The notes beneath the pieces are model-generated. The model was not told the origin of the DNA and did not search any database. It saw nothing but the letters and a program-made list of their open reading frames with translations. A DNA stretch of 5,994 nt, taken from Desulfamplus sp. GTDB taxonomy: Bacteria > Desulfobacterota > Desulfobacteria > Desulfobacterales > Desulfobacteraceae. Shown here piece after piece: positions 5,850 to 5,994 of this stretch. Positions within the stretch are counted from its first letter, which is position 1. Each line of letters starts with the position of its first letter. The stretch covers positions 1-5,994 of the forward strand of contig JADGBP010000156.1 of NCBI GenBank assembly GCA_015231395.1, given 5' to 3'. Made by a program: the position numbers and the translations under genes.

Positions 5850-5882
5850 ATGACAAAAGAACAGGAACAAAAAAAATTGTGA
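5850..5882 (+). pseudogene. Start of a gene cut short at the repeat junction
   Basis: GGAGG at 5836-5840 precedes ATG at 5850 by nine bases, and the codons read MTKEQEQKKL before TGA at 5880. The start looks genuine, but the last four codons and the stop belong to the 127-bp repeat, which begins at 5868. The simplest reading is a real gene whose body was replaced by the repeat, through recombination or an assembly join. If the ribosome slipped back one base on the eight A at 5869-5876, the frame would stay open to the window edge (VRAPTYRYNGNIDAF and on). Product unknown. Confidence 0.4.
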
Positions 5883-5994
5883 GAGCACCTACGTATAGAT
5901 ATAACGGTAACATTGATGCGTTTCAAAGGATTATACGCCCCCCATACCCTATTCACAAGGGTCTTAATCTCTCCATATACCCAAACATATCCAT
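5868..5994. repeat. 127-bp exact direct repeat, copy 2, ending at the window edge
   Basis: This copy is identical to 2225-2351 and in the same orientation, with 3,643 bp from one copy start to the next. The copy stops exactly at the last base of the window. A length of exactly 127 matches a widely used maximum k-mer of de Bruijn assemblers, so the true shared sequence may continue further right. Confidence 0.9.

Noticed and set aside
2225..5994. Composite transposon or insertion sequence bounded by the 127-bp repeats
   Set aside because: No transposase, terminal inverted repeats or target-site duplications are visible.
1..5994. CRISPR array, tRNA or rRNA genes
   Set aside because: No regularly spaced repeats, cloverleaf arms or rRNA-like conserved blocks were seen on either strand.

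Overview
The window looks like accessory, mobile DNA (prophage, plasmid or integrative element) from a low-GC bacterium with strong Shine-Dalgarno sites. I cannot name the organism. The clearest genes are an adjacent YqaJ-family exonuclease and RecT annealing protein, the Red-like recombination pair typical of phages and prophage-like elements. A DUF2958 protein, also usual on mobile elements, lies upstream of them. Every complete gene reads on the + strand.

Layout. Bases 1-153 hold a minus-strand fragment whose encoded peptide is clearly related to residues about 69-103 of the large protein that starts at 338, so two relatives face away from each other. The AT-rich space between them (154-337) carries repeated TTTGTAA motifs and a plausible promoter. 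Bases 338-2023 encode a 561-residue two-part protein: an N-formylglutamate-amidohydrolase-like domain, then a hydrophilic linker and a helical C-terminal part. A near-perfect ribosome binding site and in-frame ATG at 991-1003 could also produce the C-terminal part alone. Bases 2024-2628 have no supportable gene. They hold a terminator-like hairpin, the first copy of a 127-bp exact repeat, a stretch with reversed strand composition and a strong terminator. Then come DUF2958 (2629-2958), three small unrecognised genes (3057-3350, 3347-3481, 3502-3789), two back-to-back terminator hairpins, the exonuclease (3917-4849), recT (4867-5760), another strong terminator, and the start of a gene at 5850 that runs at once into the second copy of the 127-bp repeat. 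That repeat ends exactly at the window edge.

How it works together. The exonuclease and RecT should resect double-strand ends and anneal single strands. The small genes before them sit where mobile elements often carry host-takeover or anti-defence genes; one encodes 44 residues with 16 acidic and no basic residues. Hairpins with T tracts precede almost every transcription unit, including two directly before the recombination genes, so read-through or antitermination may matter.

Limits. The exact 127-base terminal repeat equals a common assembler k-mer size, so the join at the right edge may reflect the assembly graph (a loop of 3,643 bp, a tandem copy or a circle) rather than a simple linear order. 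Functional calls rest on recognised motifs only; no database search was possible.
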